Positions 9,407 to 21,682 of a stretch of 50,505 nt of DNA are shown one piece after another. Position 1 is the first letter of the stretch. Each line of letters opens with the position of its first letter. The notes beneath the pieces were generated by a model. The model made no database searches, was not told where the DNA came from, and was given only the letters and a program-made list of their open reading frames with translations. The stretch spans positions 1-50,505 of the forward strand of contig NW_013652760.1 in NCBI RefSeq assembly GCF_000499385.1. Reading direction: 5' to 3'. The translations under genes and the position numbers were made by a program. The DNA is from Eimeria necatrix. Its lineage: Eukaryota > Apicomplexa > Conoidasida > Eucoccidiorida > Eimeriidae.

Positions 9407-11750
9407 ATGGAAATGTTTACCGTCGCCCCCACAGAAAGATGCGCGACGGCAGCCCTTTTAGCTCGCCTGCTAGGTTGTATTTTAAGCAGAATCAGATCAT
9501 CGACTGGTTATTCGTTTGAGATGTACTGTTCAATGCCCTGCTGGCAGGCCTCTTCTCACCATACATCAGCCTCTGGTCCTGGTGGAAATGTAAAGCAGCA
9601 TCGCAGTTCAAAAGAAAGTAAGACGGATGCCAGTTCGAGTTATCTTCGAGACGCCGGAGACAGGGGTGTTTCAGAAACTCTTACCGGTGGGCAAGCGCTA
9701 ACAAGCCATGGTACAGATGGAGAAGGTAGCCCAGAAGGCGGTACGTTTGCCATTCTGTACACAGCAAGTCTCTCCTATCAGGAAAGGAGATTTTGGTCTC
9801 CTTGATATCTTGCTTTCCTGTTTGACTGGTGTCCCTGTCGTGAACAGCTAGTCAGCCTACAGATGCTTCTCCTGGGAAGTCCAAGGCAAAAAAGGGCAAA
9901 AGTTCGAGTAGAAAAGAAGAACGACCGAAAGGTGGCTCCAATGAAACTGGAAACGACGCGACTGCAGATCCAGAGCTCGCTAAAATGACCAGCTCCGAAA
10001 ACAAGTCCAAGAAACATAGGACCAAAGAAGAGGATTCGAGTAACGTGAGCGTCAAGGCAGGAGGCAGCACAGGGGAGGAAAGTCCGTCATTGCAGTTGAA
10101 AAAAGATAAAAAAAAGAAACATAAAGATAAAGAGAACGAGTTGAAGGCTGAGAGCCCGAGCCAAGCGAGCTTGAAAGTAGAAGGCACCGAAGAACAGGAG
10201 CCGTCATCAAATGCTGAAAAGCCAAAGAAACAAAAGTCTAAGCACAGCAAGGACAAGGGTGAAAGCAGTCATGGTCCAAGTCAAACAAGTGACGGAGGAG
10301 CAGACGACGCATCAGCGGAGAAAGCTGGTGACTCAGGCACTACGGGCGAAAAAAAGAAGAAGAAAAGCAAAAGTGAGACAGAAGGTGAGCCAGTCGGCAG
10401 TGAAGAAGGTGCAACAGCAAAATCTGATGCAAAAAAGAAGAAAAAAAAGACAGATGAAGAAAAATCGCATGAAGAACTACCTTCAGGAGATAGTGTGAAT
10501 GCTAAAGATGGTGGGAAAAAGAAAAAGAAGAAAGACAAGGACGAAAGCAAAGAATCTGCAGGGACGCATGAGAGTAATGAGGAGAAAGCGCCTGAAGAGC
10601 TACAAGCAGGAGATGGCGTGAACGCTGCCAAAGAAGCTGGAAAGAAAAAAAAGAAGAAAGACAAAGACGAAAGCAAAGAATCTGAAGGGACGCATGGGAC
10701 TAATGAGGAGAAAGCGCCTGAAGAGCTACCAGCAGGAGACGCTGTGAGCGTTGCCAAAGAAGCTGGAAAGAAGAAAAAGAAGAAAGACAAGGACGAAAGC
10801 AAAGAATCTGAAGGGACGCATGAGAGTGGCAACCCTGATTCAGAAAAGACAATGGAAAAAAAGAAGGAAAAAAGCAAGACAAAAGATGCTGGCGAAAACG
10901 CTGAAGGAAAGAATGGCGACTCTGCCAACAAGGAGGAAAAGAAAAAGAAGAAAGCCAAGGAAGAGGCAAAAGACCAAGGAGAAAACGCCGGAGATTCGGC
11001 CACAGAAGCGAAAGAAAAATCGAAGCGGGCCGATGAGAAAAAAGACGCACTAGTATCTCCCGAAAAGCAGGAGGACGAAACAGAAGCTCCAGACGCCAAA
11101 AAAAAGAAAAAAAAGGACAAGTCAGAGGCACAAGATGCAGCAACGAGCAAGCATGAAAGTGGGACTGACGAAAGCAAGTCGAAGAAGAAAAAAAAGGAGA
11201 AAAGCGACGCTCCTGATGCAATGGACGATGGTGGAGAGAAACAGAAATCCACAAGCAGCTCGGCCCCTAACTTTTCTAGTCGTAAGTACTGCCACTCTCT
11301 GCCAAGACAAATATTCTTACACTGAACCATATTTTCAACGAAAGTGTCTATTGCCGTTATGGCTTCTCTGACTCTGATTATATGCAGATCCTGCCTCTAC
11401 AATTACCAGGAACTACGAACTAAAGCTTCCAGTGGGAGCAAAGCAAACCCAGGCAAGCTTCTACACAGAATGTATATCGTTGTATCAGCGAAATGCCCTA
11501 AGTGCCCTCTCTCCGCGTCTCGCAATAAGCACCCTTCCCGCCAGGCTCACTGTATACAGCCAGCCTATTACGGAGGCTAAGGCTTGTGACACAAACGCAT
11601 GTGTGGACAAGCGTGTCATTTTGCTCCTTTTGTGCATGACGCACCCAGAGGCTGTCATACCAGAATCCAAAAGATGAAAGCATAGAGATTGTTATTACAT
11701 CATCTGATTCTGACGTCATGACTCCCAAGTACGCTGACTCATTTCATTAG
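9407..11750 (+). CDS. Lysine-rich repeat protein, probable frameshift in this copy
   Basis: A strongly basic and acidic low-complexity protein dominated by Lys, Glu, Ser, Asp and Ala, with runs of five to six lysines. No known domain is visible. Proposed exon 1 is 9407-9740 (donor GTACGT), encoding a Ser/Gly-rich N-terminus that may begin with a hydrophobic leader. Exon 2 runs 9862-11281 (donor GTAAGT). Exon 3 starts at 11388 and a last exon probably starts at 11664 and ends in TAG at 11750; the donor between them is unclear. Phase at the first junction gives a frame rich in Lys and Ser (DASPGKSKAKKGK) that must shift by one base at an A-run near 9887-9901 to join the long frame; see findings. 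Residues coded by 10513-10830 form 42-residue repeats. Such proteins are often nucleolar or chromatin-associated in eukaryotes, but that is only inference here. Confidence 0.65.
10513..10830 (+). repeat. 42-residue (126-bp) coding repeats
   Basis: Two full units (10513-10638 and 10639-10764) and a partial third (from 10765) each start with Gly, six Lys and DKDESKES, and continue with a GTHES/GTHGT block, NEEKAPEEL and AGD. Spacing is exactly 126 bp, so the frame is kept. The units are nearly identical, which points to recent expansion. Confidence 0.85.
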
Positions 11751-13016
11751 TAGGTAGGTTCTGTGGCGCCAAGGTGGTGCGAACACAAGCGCACTATTGA
11801 TTCGAAATGACTAATTTGCGCTTGCAGGAAGCCTGAAATGACACTGGGCCCTGGCGAGAGTGTGAAGATACCCGTATCATTCCAAGAGGTCTGTAACGCA
11901 ATCGCCTTGACTAGCGCACCGAGCGGGGGCTCTGCAGCAGCTAGGTGCCAGGAATAGGCAACTCCGTTTTGTAGTTCCGATATGCCAAGTTCTGCCTTTA
12001 TCATTTAGGTCGCTGAACCATGCGAGAAAACTGTGTACCTCTACATGTTGCAAAAAGGATCCGATCAAATAATGTACGGCGAAAAAGAGAGCAGCCTTGC
12101 TAGCAATTCATCGGCTTTTGGCTAGAGAGAGCTTTGCCGACCTCAGTACTCGTTGGCAACTTAGAACCAGAGAGCTTGGATTGCGCCATAGTGTATGCAC
12201 GTAGCAGCAGCCTGCACATCGTTGCTCCCAACTAAAGAGCATCCCTGGGTCCGTTGGCTCCATCTGCAAGAGGACATATGCAGGTTTTTGGGATTTTGAT
12301 TGCTTGTGCTCAGGGAGTGTGTGCAAATCACCCTTACCTTCAACTAGACCTCGCACCTACGGTGCATGGTGCACGCAAACTGAAGACAAAAATCGGTACT
12401 GCAGGAGAAGTCGCGCAGACTCGCAAGCTCAGCCCCACTTGCTTCTCGCAGCTACAAGAGACAGATTCAGGCGGTACACGCCTTGCACCATTGGTCGCAT
12501 GTTCCTACTGTGAGACTAGTGTCAAATACGGCATAGACTAAACATGAGAACGTGCTGTGCTGTTCCTTTTAGTTGCGATTGACCATTCCCACAGCCAACT
12601 GAAAGAAAGATTAGTCGGGGCTATTTCACCTGGGCAGTTCCCAGTACTAACCAACTCTGCGTTATGTCGATTGGGGATGTACACTACAAAAGAGCTGTAA
12701 TCCCCTCGGTGTGGCCTCGCAACAAAGCCAGCACCGCAGATGCCATGCAATAGGTCGTTAAACGATGACGAAAAATGTGTTGTCGTTCGACGTTCACAAA
12801 CAAAAATGATAAGCCAAAATGTTCATCGAACGGGATACACCCATGTTTTAGTTCATGGATGATTGCTCCTTCAGCTGTTTTAGGACCTGACTGGGTGTAA
12901 GAATGCTTGTGCCGCCTGAGTAAGCAGTAAAAGCACATGTGCGAAGTAGAACATAAACTAATTTCATTTCAGCGCACTAATTGAATGACACAAGGAAGTA
13001 AAGCTAGGAGACTTGC
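11751..13016. other. Convergent intergenic region
   Basis: This 1.3-kb stretch lies between the end of the lysine-rich gene (+) and the end of the Sec1 gene (-). I find no convincing exon on either strand and no repeat. Confidence 0.45.
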
Positions 13017-16000
13017 CTAATTAGACCCACCAATAAAGATTTCGCAGTTAAGCTCTTTCGATACTTCATACGCGCATCTCATTTCGGACTGTAAGATTCC
13101 GCCCAAAACGAAAACTACCAGGCGTTTTTTTGATTTCTCAAGGGCATTAACAGAGCTCTGCGGCTGAAAATTCCAGGCAGCGAAAATGATTTCAACAGCC
13201 ATAATGCGCTGAAAGTACTGAAACATTGGAACAACACTGTCTGGAGTCACTTTTACGGGAATGCTTACCTTCTGCACAACCTCCGGTAAAGCAGAATCCC
13301 AGGTCCACTCTGTCGAACGCCCAATGACGGAAGCTGCAAGAGGACAAGGATGGCAAAACATAGCAAAAAGTTTTTCTTACAAGGACTGTGCAGGGAAGTA
13401 GAGTGTCAGCTTATAATGTCAAAGGAACAGGAAAAAAAGCAGTTTCCACTGAGAAACGGGACACGCGCACTTTCTCGCTTTGCCCGCACTGGTTCTTCGA
13501 CAGCGCTTCTCCCCCTGAAAATAAAGTGCAATGCCTGAAATCGAATCTCGTGAAAATGAAATCACGAAAAAAATCGTGCAAGAGCCTTCTGTATGTTGGA
13601 CTCGACAATACTCACGACGGCTCATCCACGAAAGGGTAGAGACCTCGGTGTAGGGTTCCCTGGATTGACTTCTGCGCTCCAAAACGCATCAGAATGGTAG
13701 GCGCTAAAAAGAAGCGTAGAACTCCCGCCCTTCCAATTAAAGGTTTGTTGTTCGTGTATTGTTCCTCACTTCCATTATCTCACGGATTGCCGGCTCAAAC
13801 CTTGACAAGTCGTAGCGGGCCCGCTTTGCTCGTTGTTTGAAAAACCTGACTTTGTCCCGGTCTTCCTCAAAACGATGGGCAGGCTTAGATTTCTGCATTA
13901 TTGGAAAGCATAAGCAGTCGTACTGCCGCACTTTAAAATGCGAATGGCAGCCTTTAGCTTGTGTGCACTCGAAGAAAATCCAAGCTCCCACACGAATGTT
14001 GAACACTTTTTGTGAGCAGACGCTGTTCGCACCACGCTACTTCCCCATGAATTCTACTGGTCATGACCTTACAGAAGCTTGCTCGCGCGACAAGGAAGCC
14101 GTGTGGAGTTCAACTGCGCCACACAAAAAGAAACCCAGAATTGATCATCACAAGGGCGGTGGGCTTGAAAGCGTGGAACGCTCGTCACCATTTGCTTGTG
14201 CAGTGTGCAGTAACATCACCCACGTTCTAGGAATTTTTGAATACAGCGTTGATTAACTAGGCTCATCTGCGCTGTTTCCATAACCTGAAGGCAAAACCCA
14301 CACAGCGAGCTGTAGCGTAAACAGTAACTACAGGAAGTTCGGCAATCTTGACAATTGACTAGATCTATCTCGTGCTTGCCTTCGTCCGATCTGCAGTATC
14401 CATGCCAAGCATTTGAGTAAACTCAAGCAGAAGTAGTCGAAGCTTCTCATCAGACCTGAGACACAGCACACCTAGAAAACCCAATAGAACACTTTGAAGC
14501 GCTTCTCGTATTCGCCACATGGCTGGCAGAGCCCACTATTATTATTATAAAGGCCCACCCGATTGTGCCATCAGAGACCAGTGATGCAACCGCTGCTAGC
14601 AGCTTCGTTGCACTGATTTCCTTTCCATCTTTGTCGACGCCACAGCACAGGTCCTGGAAAGAAATTTTAACATTACAAGGGCTCTTTTGTTTACGTTGTC
14701 GAATCGGTGGCAGCATCTAGCTCTCCAAGATTGTTCTGGTTGCTTAGCTAGGGCCTCGTGAGGGGCTGCAAGCTTTTGCCCAAACCGAACAACGACATGC
14801 AGCTCCGCATAAAACATACCTGCTCCACGGCACCAACAGTCATGATCCTCAGATCTTGAAGCTTATCGAAGCACTTCTCACTGAGAGTAACGTGTGTCCA
14901 ATACTGGAAGAATACCACACACAAAACAAGCAACTAAATTGAGATATCTACATTACCTCCGAAATCTGCTGATTTATCAAAAGGTGTCATTTAGCAGTAC
15001 CCTTGACAGCGCCTCTTGGTATTGCGGAAGGGAGCGAATAGCTTTCAAGGTGTCTTCCGAGGTTGTTGCCTGAAACGGGACAGAAATCGACGCCACGGAA
15101 GATTTATTCTGGGGAAGGAAGCATGCACGTGGAACACGTATCCTCAAAAAGTCGAAGACTTGATGGGATTTGCTTCGACAGTGCCTTACCATATTTTGCT
15201 GCATTTTGGCTGTGCTGTTTTCCTTAAGAAATAGTTGGATTTCCTCCTGGACGCTCTGATTCACATCCTGAATGTGTTGGTGACGATAGCGAACCCACAC
15301 CTCATCTTGTTCACCAAGTATGGCCTGGCCACAGTATCGCACTGCGCGCAGGTGCGTGCAACGAGAATGCCAGTGGTATTTTCCGTAGGCAAAACTACTT
15401 TTGGGATACCACATTAACGAGGCTTTGCAAACTCCTTGGCAGCTCACCTTCTTCCTTTCGACCACTCCCATATTGTTTGTCACATCATACCTGAGCACGC
15501 CAGCAGAGCAAACGCATCCATAGTGCGGTCCTCTCATGCTCTTCATGCTTCGCACAAACTACAAAACCGAATTACGCCCCGCGGCCCTTCGCTAATTACG
15601 CCTTAACATCCACGCAATGCCTGCATACTCGAAGACATCCTCTAGTACTTCTGGCGTGTCGGAATGTGAAGCTTTTGATGAATTATGACAGCAAACCGGA
15701 AGCTCCAAAACGTCATACGCTAGAGCCTGCGCAGAAAAAAAAGATGTGATTCAAAACGTGCCTACTGCTCGACGCAAAAATAAAAAGCAATTTGCGGTAC
15801 GTAGAGCTATGGTCGTGGTTTGCTTATGGGATTTAGAGTTAAACCTTCAGACCTGGTAAGTGTACTCGTGCACAAAAAGTGGCGCCAGGTCAACAGAACG
15901 ATCCAAAATGAGGAGTATTGTGTCTCGTTCATCAGATGGCTGCAAAAGCGAATCGCGCAACGGCGAAACACGGTAACACTCTAGATGGGAACAGGAGGAG

Positions 16001-17394
16001 TGGACAAGCTGTTCAAAGAAGCTCAAAAGCAGACTTACCGGAATCTTTTCAGATTTTAGTCCCTTATGAACAAGTGTTGCCAGTTGCTCACACCACGGAA
16101 GCTGGTTTCTATGATACCGAATTGCAGGTTTCTGGCTCATTGTTACGCAAAGGGAGACCAGCTGAATAAGTGCACAAACATGTCAAAATGCACTCGGATT
16201 CACTTGCACAGCCGCTAGCAACTCATCTTGACTAAGAGCAATACGAATTTAAGGGAAAGCTTCTTACATCATCAGCAATCTTCTGTAGCAGATACGGTGA
16301 GGGAAGAGGGAACAACTGGAATAGGGCATCAGGCATTCCGAAGTGGAAAACCCGTTGCTCATATGCTGCAGCGAAACCAGAATGCCCCATCTTAAACCAA
16401 CAATTGCAAAGCCTCGCAAAAGCACAAGAACTACTCACGTTTTCTCCACAAAAAGCAGCACCAACTAGAAGTGAAGAATTCGGTGCGTTATGCGAGCTTA
16501 CCCACGAAACTCAAGTTAAACTCAACGAGGCATCGTATTCTCGGGAGCAAGCTGGGCGAGTCAGCCAAACTGGCCATTATCTTACTGGAATCGGCTGAGG
16601 AAACAATTTAGCTGCAGCAGATTAAGCCCTACATGACAAGTCTGTGAGCGGGTCGAAAGCACTCGGGATGTGAAAAAGTACCGAAACAGTGTGAAAAAAT
16701 GCATGAAATGGCCCTTCGTTGCTCTCGAGTGATGAGCTGATAGCAATCGAGCTAAACAGCTCCAGATGTGACTTACGGATGTATGCACTGAAGTAAACAT
16801 ACGCTGAGCGGTACTGGGGTTTTTTCTCGTCCTTAAAATCCTTTATGAGTGCCTGCACTGAATCTTCAGACGGAGAAAGGAAATACAGAGCGTTGAGCTC
16901 CGGCAGTGGCTGGCGCTGTTTCGATATTAGTTCCACAACTGCACCACACGCATGCCAACAAACAATGAAAGTACTCGACCAGTAGTCAGTGCGTTCTTTG
17001 GCACGATTAGCTTAGAAGTACTTGCACTGGAAAATAGGACGAGAACTATTTTTTGTGTTCGCATGAATCCAACTGAAAACTCGCTTGCGCTTACTCGTTA
17101 CCCCATCGTTAAGGACGTCATACACGCTGCAGCACGAAGACAAAATGCCCAGAGTTCTGCTGTCTACCACCATGGCAATGTAATTCCCCGGCCCGCCAAC
17201 TTGGCGAATCATTTCCTCCAGAAGCCCTGTGAAAATGCGTCTAGATAGCGCAGAGCCTGGTATAAGGCACAAACTCAATAAGTGAGCGTTCAGAGGAAAT
17301 CAGACACTCCGATGTGGCTTTGAAGGATCGGCTGAACTCTGGAGTTGTTGTGTACTCACGCACTCCGCTTGCTCATGGCCTTGAGTGAGGCCAT
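13017..17394 (-). CDS. SEC1: Sec1/Munc18-family SNARE regulator
   Basis: An SM protein that binds syntaxin-type SNAREs and promotes fusion of secretory vesicles at the plasma membrane. I read 21 exons: 17394-17360, 17240-17095, 16938-16777, 16594-16502, 16365-16268, 16161-16039, 15939-15853, 15726-15629, 15490-15448, 15324-15190, 15069-15001, 14903-14820, 14653-14559, 14455-14380, 14284-14224, 14113-14073, 13892-13770, 13671-13616, 13514-13471, 13333-13269 and 13163-13017. All phases close, giving 626 residues, close to Munc18. Family landmarks in order: GILSSCCSVYDVLNDGVTIV, RQPLPELNALYFLSP, DTILLILDRSVDLAPLFVHE, LWV-type stretch VWVRYRHQHI, SLPQYQEAL, SRFEPAIREIMEKS, GLYPFVDEPS and LGGILQSEMRCAYEV. 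One intron, after 14380, has a GC donor. Sec1 rather than Vps45, Sly1 or Vps33 fits the TIVE/LPELNALYFLSP region best. It is head-to-head with COG8. Confidence 0.93.
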
Positions 17395-18308
17395 TTTCCT
17401 TATGAGTGGTGAGGAAGGCGCTGAGGCTCATTTAGGCCCAAAAAAAGCAGAGTGCACCTCAGTAGTCGGCTGCAGAGGGTTTGCAAGCCATCAAGGTCGA
17501 CCTCCTTGTGGCTGTTGTTCCATGCTTTAAGCGGCTGGTCTACCCATCCTTTTACTCTGGCAACAGTCCTGTTGTGGCGAAGCGAGGCAGAAGAGCTCAC
17601 ACAGCTCTAAGCACAGCCTCTAAACCTTCCCTGAAGACTGTGTGACGTCGCAAAGCGAAATATCATCCCAGGACTGCCGTATCACTCGGTGATTGTTGTG
17701 GGCACCCTAAAGTGGCTAAAACGCGTGAGTTGCTTGGTGTAACTTGCAATACCTCCTTTCCCCTGTACTTTTGAGCTAGATCTTGTTTCCTCTTTAGTGA
17801 AAGAAAATTTGTGGAAGCCTCTGCTGGGCATGCGCGATCCTTGGGCCCGGTCTATGCGAAGGAAGGGCCCCGAATCAGCCACTTGAGCGGAGCCAAGAAG
17901 GCTGCTGCAAACCTGAGGCGAGGCGAAACTGCCCCTTATTTGCTTATAACTAATGGAGAGGCAGCATTGTCTCAGCATTTCTAGTTCGCCATGAAGAAGC
18001 GCTGTTGACAACGCCTAATGAAGACGACCTGGAAAGGATGGGACTGCGACTCCTGAAGCGCCGATCCACACATTTGCATCTCCTAAGAAATGAAACACAT
18101 CAAATTATGTGATTCTTAAACGGCAAATATTAGTGAGATTTCAGGCGCAGTCAGACGCCAACTTCAGTGGCAGCGGTGACCCAGCTGTATTCCAAGACAA
18201 AGGTGATCAACAATGATGAGTATGCGATGGCATTCTAGAAAGTGACTGCAGTAGCTTACTTAATGTAAAAGGGCATTTACTTTATGGGTGTGGTCCTCCC
18301 TCAAGACG
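17395..18308. promoter_or_regulatory. Shared upstream region of SEC1 and COG8
   Basis: The 914 bp between the ATG codons of SEC1 (17394, -) and COG8 (18309, +) must contain the promoters of both divergent genes. I cannot point to a specific motif. A reading frame on the minus strand at 17682-18011 has no ATG start and no family resemblance, so I leave it out. Confidence 0.5.
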
Positions 18309-21300
18309 ATGCTGGAAGCGCCGACGCCGCCCTTGTCTCAAGGGCCATTGTCTCACCATGTACCAATATCTCAGCAGTTTCTTCATCTTCTCCTAGGAGA
18401 TGATGCAGCAGCCGCCTTGACGCTAGGTGAAGATGTAAATGCTAAGTCCATAGACAAGCCGACGCCATCGAATGGGCTCACGAGGCCGAACCTCACGGAC
18501 GAGCTGCAGGACGAAAGTCGGCAGTTCCAGGCATCCTATGAGGCAACCCTCCCTACAGGCGGCGCCGAGGGAAACACTATAAAGGTCCCAGGCATCGATG
18601 AAATTCTTCAGATGACCGGCGATGAGCTTTGTAGGCAGCCGGTATGCAACTACGCAGCGGCGCGCGTAGAACGGATTTGAGAAAGGATTATTCAACAAGG
18701 TTGTTGCTCAGGCATTTCAAACCTTTTTCTGTTTCCGGCTGTTTTTGTTTCAGGCACTGCTGCATATAGAGGCGGAAAAGCTTGTGGATGCCCAAGACAA
18801 ACTGGCGGTGCAGAACTGCTCGCTGTTTCTGGCCTCGTCGAAAGCACTTAGTAGCCTAAGCAGAAGTGTAAGCAGTAAAATTGCACGAGCGTAGTCTCAG
18901 TGTCTCGGTTTACATGCAAGACGAATTTTGATTGACAACTCATGATTCTGGTTTGCGCTTTTAGATCAGTAGCCTCTCCGCGACGCTGGGTGAGATGGAA
19001 CAGTGCATTCAGCCGCTACAAAATGGCCTAAAGGTGAGTAACTATTCGTGCACTGGTGGATATTGGAATTTGGTGGGATCTCTGTTGCCTGTGGCTAAGG
19101 TGAGCGGCGAATCATATCTGTAGCACGTGGTGTTGCTGTCATTGTAGCAATTCAGGGCTGAGAGTAACGCAGCGGCGAGTCACGAAGCCTCACTACATAT
19201 CCTCATCTCACTTCAGCCGTCAGTGTCAGGGGTGAGTTCTCGTTTATCATACCGCAGCTTACAGAAACACCATACGTGCAAGCAGTCCGTAGCTCCTGGC
19301 AGCGTACTACCCCTGCATCGGCTGGAAGGACCATGTCTTGCGCACCTAAGTGGATCTGCTTTTTATGGAGCTTAGTTGCTCGAGTTGCCGTCGCTCGTGC
19401 TGAACTGCTCCAACGGAGGGCTTTATGATGAGGCGGTGGATGCTCTGATGCTGGCGGACGAAGTGAGTTCGGTTATTCCCCTCTTGATCTCTTAGGGACG
19501 CCCGTTTTGGACGTTTTACTTTCCTGCTTCCCGGTACAGGCGCATAGTGACTCGGTAGAAAGTTGTTTTTTTTTCGGTGTGTCCTTTTCACAGAGAATAG
19601 CTTCTCTTCGAGCCAACGGATGCTGCGGCATGCGTTTGCTTGATTCTTTGGAAGTACAGGTGCTTCACCTCCCACTCTCATCAACTTCACGGGCTTGCCC
19701 ACAATTGTATGTAGTTTTGATCGCATACACTTTGCACTGCAGTTACTGGCAAGGCTGTTTTTTGCATTCAACAGATGAAAGAAGCCCGGAATACATGCAT
19801 GAAAGCAATGCTGAGACAGCTAGGGCAGCACGCCCAACTGGCTGCTTCTATCAAGCTGATTGGGTAGGTCCACCACGCATGCTTTAGCTGAGCGTATGGA
19901 GCCGAAATTTTTCACATAGCGTTGTCCTGCTGCCGTACTAAAACAGTACTAGATGCAGGCAAGTGCTGACAGCGTCGAAATTCATGGGGTCCGTGACTCT
20001 CTTTGACGCGTATGCAGCCCACTCCGCCGCCTGTCTTGCTCAGAAGAGCAACTAACGACACAATTTCTTCATCGGCGAGATGGAGAAATATCTCGTCAGC
20101 GTCACAACGCTGAAGTAACCTGCGAAACAGACCCAGCACAGTAAGTGGCCCCAAGCGGAAAGTGCAGGCAAATCGCTGAAGCAGTAGTTACTCCCACCAA
20201 TACCAAGCATTTTATGGAACAGCTTGCTACACAACAGTTGCGATATACACTGTCTTTGCCGTTTGTTCAGTGGATTATGCGCAGCAGCGGAGCTGCTACG
20301 GGTTGACATTTTGCAAACAGCAGTGCATTATCGGTGAGCCATTATTGTCGCATCCGTCTTTTAAGGAGTCGCGGGTCTAGGCAGTGCATATATTTTGTAG
20401 TATGACTTTAGCGGTCTTAACGTTGAAGGCAAGCGTATACTGTTCCCAGGGCAATTTTTGGCAAGACGGATGGGCGCTTGTCGACGTGGCTGGCAGAGCA
20501 GGTGCATTGGTTTGTAAAGCTACTAAATCAAGAGCTTCTGAAGAGTAGTAGCAAAAACGTAGCAGTTGAGAGCTTCGAATCCGGAAGATCTTCAATCGAC
20601 ATTGCGGCAGTTGAGGCACTCGCGAATCAAACTAGCGTGCAACCTCCGTCTAATTTCAGACTGGGATTACTAGATCTCGCCACGGTATTCAGGCAGACAT
20701 ATAACGCTGCCACTGCATTCCGTCGAGTGCAGTGCTACTTCTTCCCGGTGGTCGCCTTTACGTTTGACCGTTACGTTGTGGCAGTGCATCGGCAGACAAT
20801 TGAATGCATTGCTGCAGCGTTTGCGCGGGTGAGATCACGCACAGTTCCCAAGGGTGAACCGCCAGTCGGAATGCCTAACTCCCGCGAAGCCGTGCCAATT
20901 ATTAGACACCCATATGTCTTAACACAGTGCTGCGTGCTTCGTAATGCATTCAGAGCATGAACGAATACGACTTCACGCCGTCGATGCTTCACTTTAGCCT
21001 ACTGGAGAGCTCCCCTTGGTTCCAATCGTGCCTGTCTGTCATTCCAGGCTGTGTTTTTCTCCTGCGGCACGGGCCCGTGTCAAATTTGTACAATAGCATT
21101 GCAGAGGTATTAAACGCTTTTCAAGAGTGTCCCATCTCAACAACGGCACCGCGCGTCGTCATTTTGATAGAAAGTTTGCTCGTCTTCTGCATCCGCAAGC
21201 TGACTTCGATGAAGCCAGGGAACCGCGACGACTTTGAAGGGGAGATAAATGCGATTGAAAATAGTTTGCTTCAAAAGAAAGATGTTTCTGGAGATGCCAA

Positions 21301-21682
21301 CACTCGTCGGCCAGAATTCTTTGTTCTCTGTGACATCTTCGCCTCCATTTTGATCTCAACAGTTGCAAGGCAGCTTGCACTGACAATTGCCTGTCACACA
21401 GGCCTGGACACTGAAGTAAGTTCTCTCAGAAGACTAGGTCCTTTAAGACATTTAGGACTAGTAGTTAAATGAGATGGCATTCCCTAAGGAAATCGGCTTC
21501 ATGTATGTTATTCTTCGTGCCAGAAACTACGCGCACTCATGACCGAGGCAGGCCTCTGTCGCAGCCCAAACCCCCTCACAGCGGCATTGACAGCTCCGGA
21601 CACGAATGCTTCTGCCCCAAACACACCGTCGTTGGCTCCATGCCAGCCCTTGGAGGCGACACTGAACCATCACGTTTCCTAA
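18309..21682 (+). CDS. COG8: Conserved oligomeric Golgi complex subunit 8
   Basis: A Dor1/COG8 subunit of the COG tethering complex, which captures retrograde vesicles at the Golgi. Exons: 18309-18641, 18754-18867, 18965-19033, 19148-19231, 19376-19462, 19540-19554, 19594-19659, 19775-19863, 20018-20140, 20271-20333, 20450-20828, 20954-21415 and 21524-21682. All phases close, giving about 680 residues against about 612 in human. Landmarks are LLELPSLVLNCSNGGLYDEA, LAASIKLIGPLRRL, the SEEQLTTQFLHRRDGEISR helix and ELLRVDILQTAVHYRAIF, which align in order with human COG8. The third landmark lies on exon 20018-20140, a short exon easily missed. The 39-bp segment 19555-19593 keeps the frame and looks like an intron, so its removal is uncertain. 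The N-terminal ~100 residues are less conserved and the start could be further upstream. The tail after 21524 is Pro/Thr/Ala-rich. Confidence 0.85.

Noticed and set aside
10281..11330. Long minus-strand frame rich in Phe, Ser and Leu
   Set aside because: It is the reverse complement of the lysine-rich coding exon; AAG/AAA codons give CTT/TTT. Its composition is an artefact.
13837..14256. Plus-strand 139-codon frame
   Set aside because: It overlaps several SEC1 exons on the other strand that fit the family alignment and each other in phase.
19912..20154. Minus-strand frame inside COG8 that looks like protein and is preceded by an acceptor-like CTGTTTCGCAG
   Set aside because: The plus strand of the same DNA is a COG8 exon (20018-20140) whose peptide aligns with the human protein and whose phases fit both neighbours. 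The minus frame also has no ATG.
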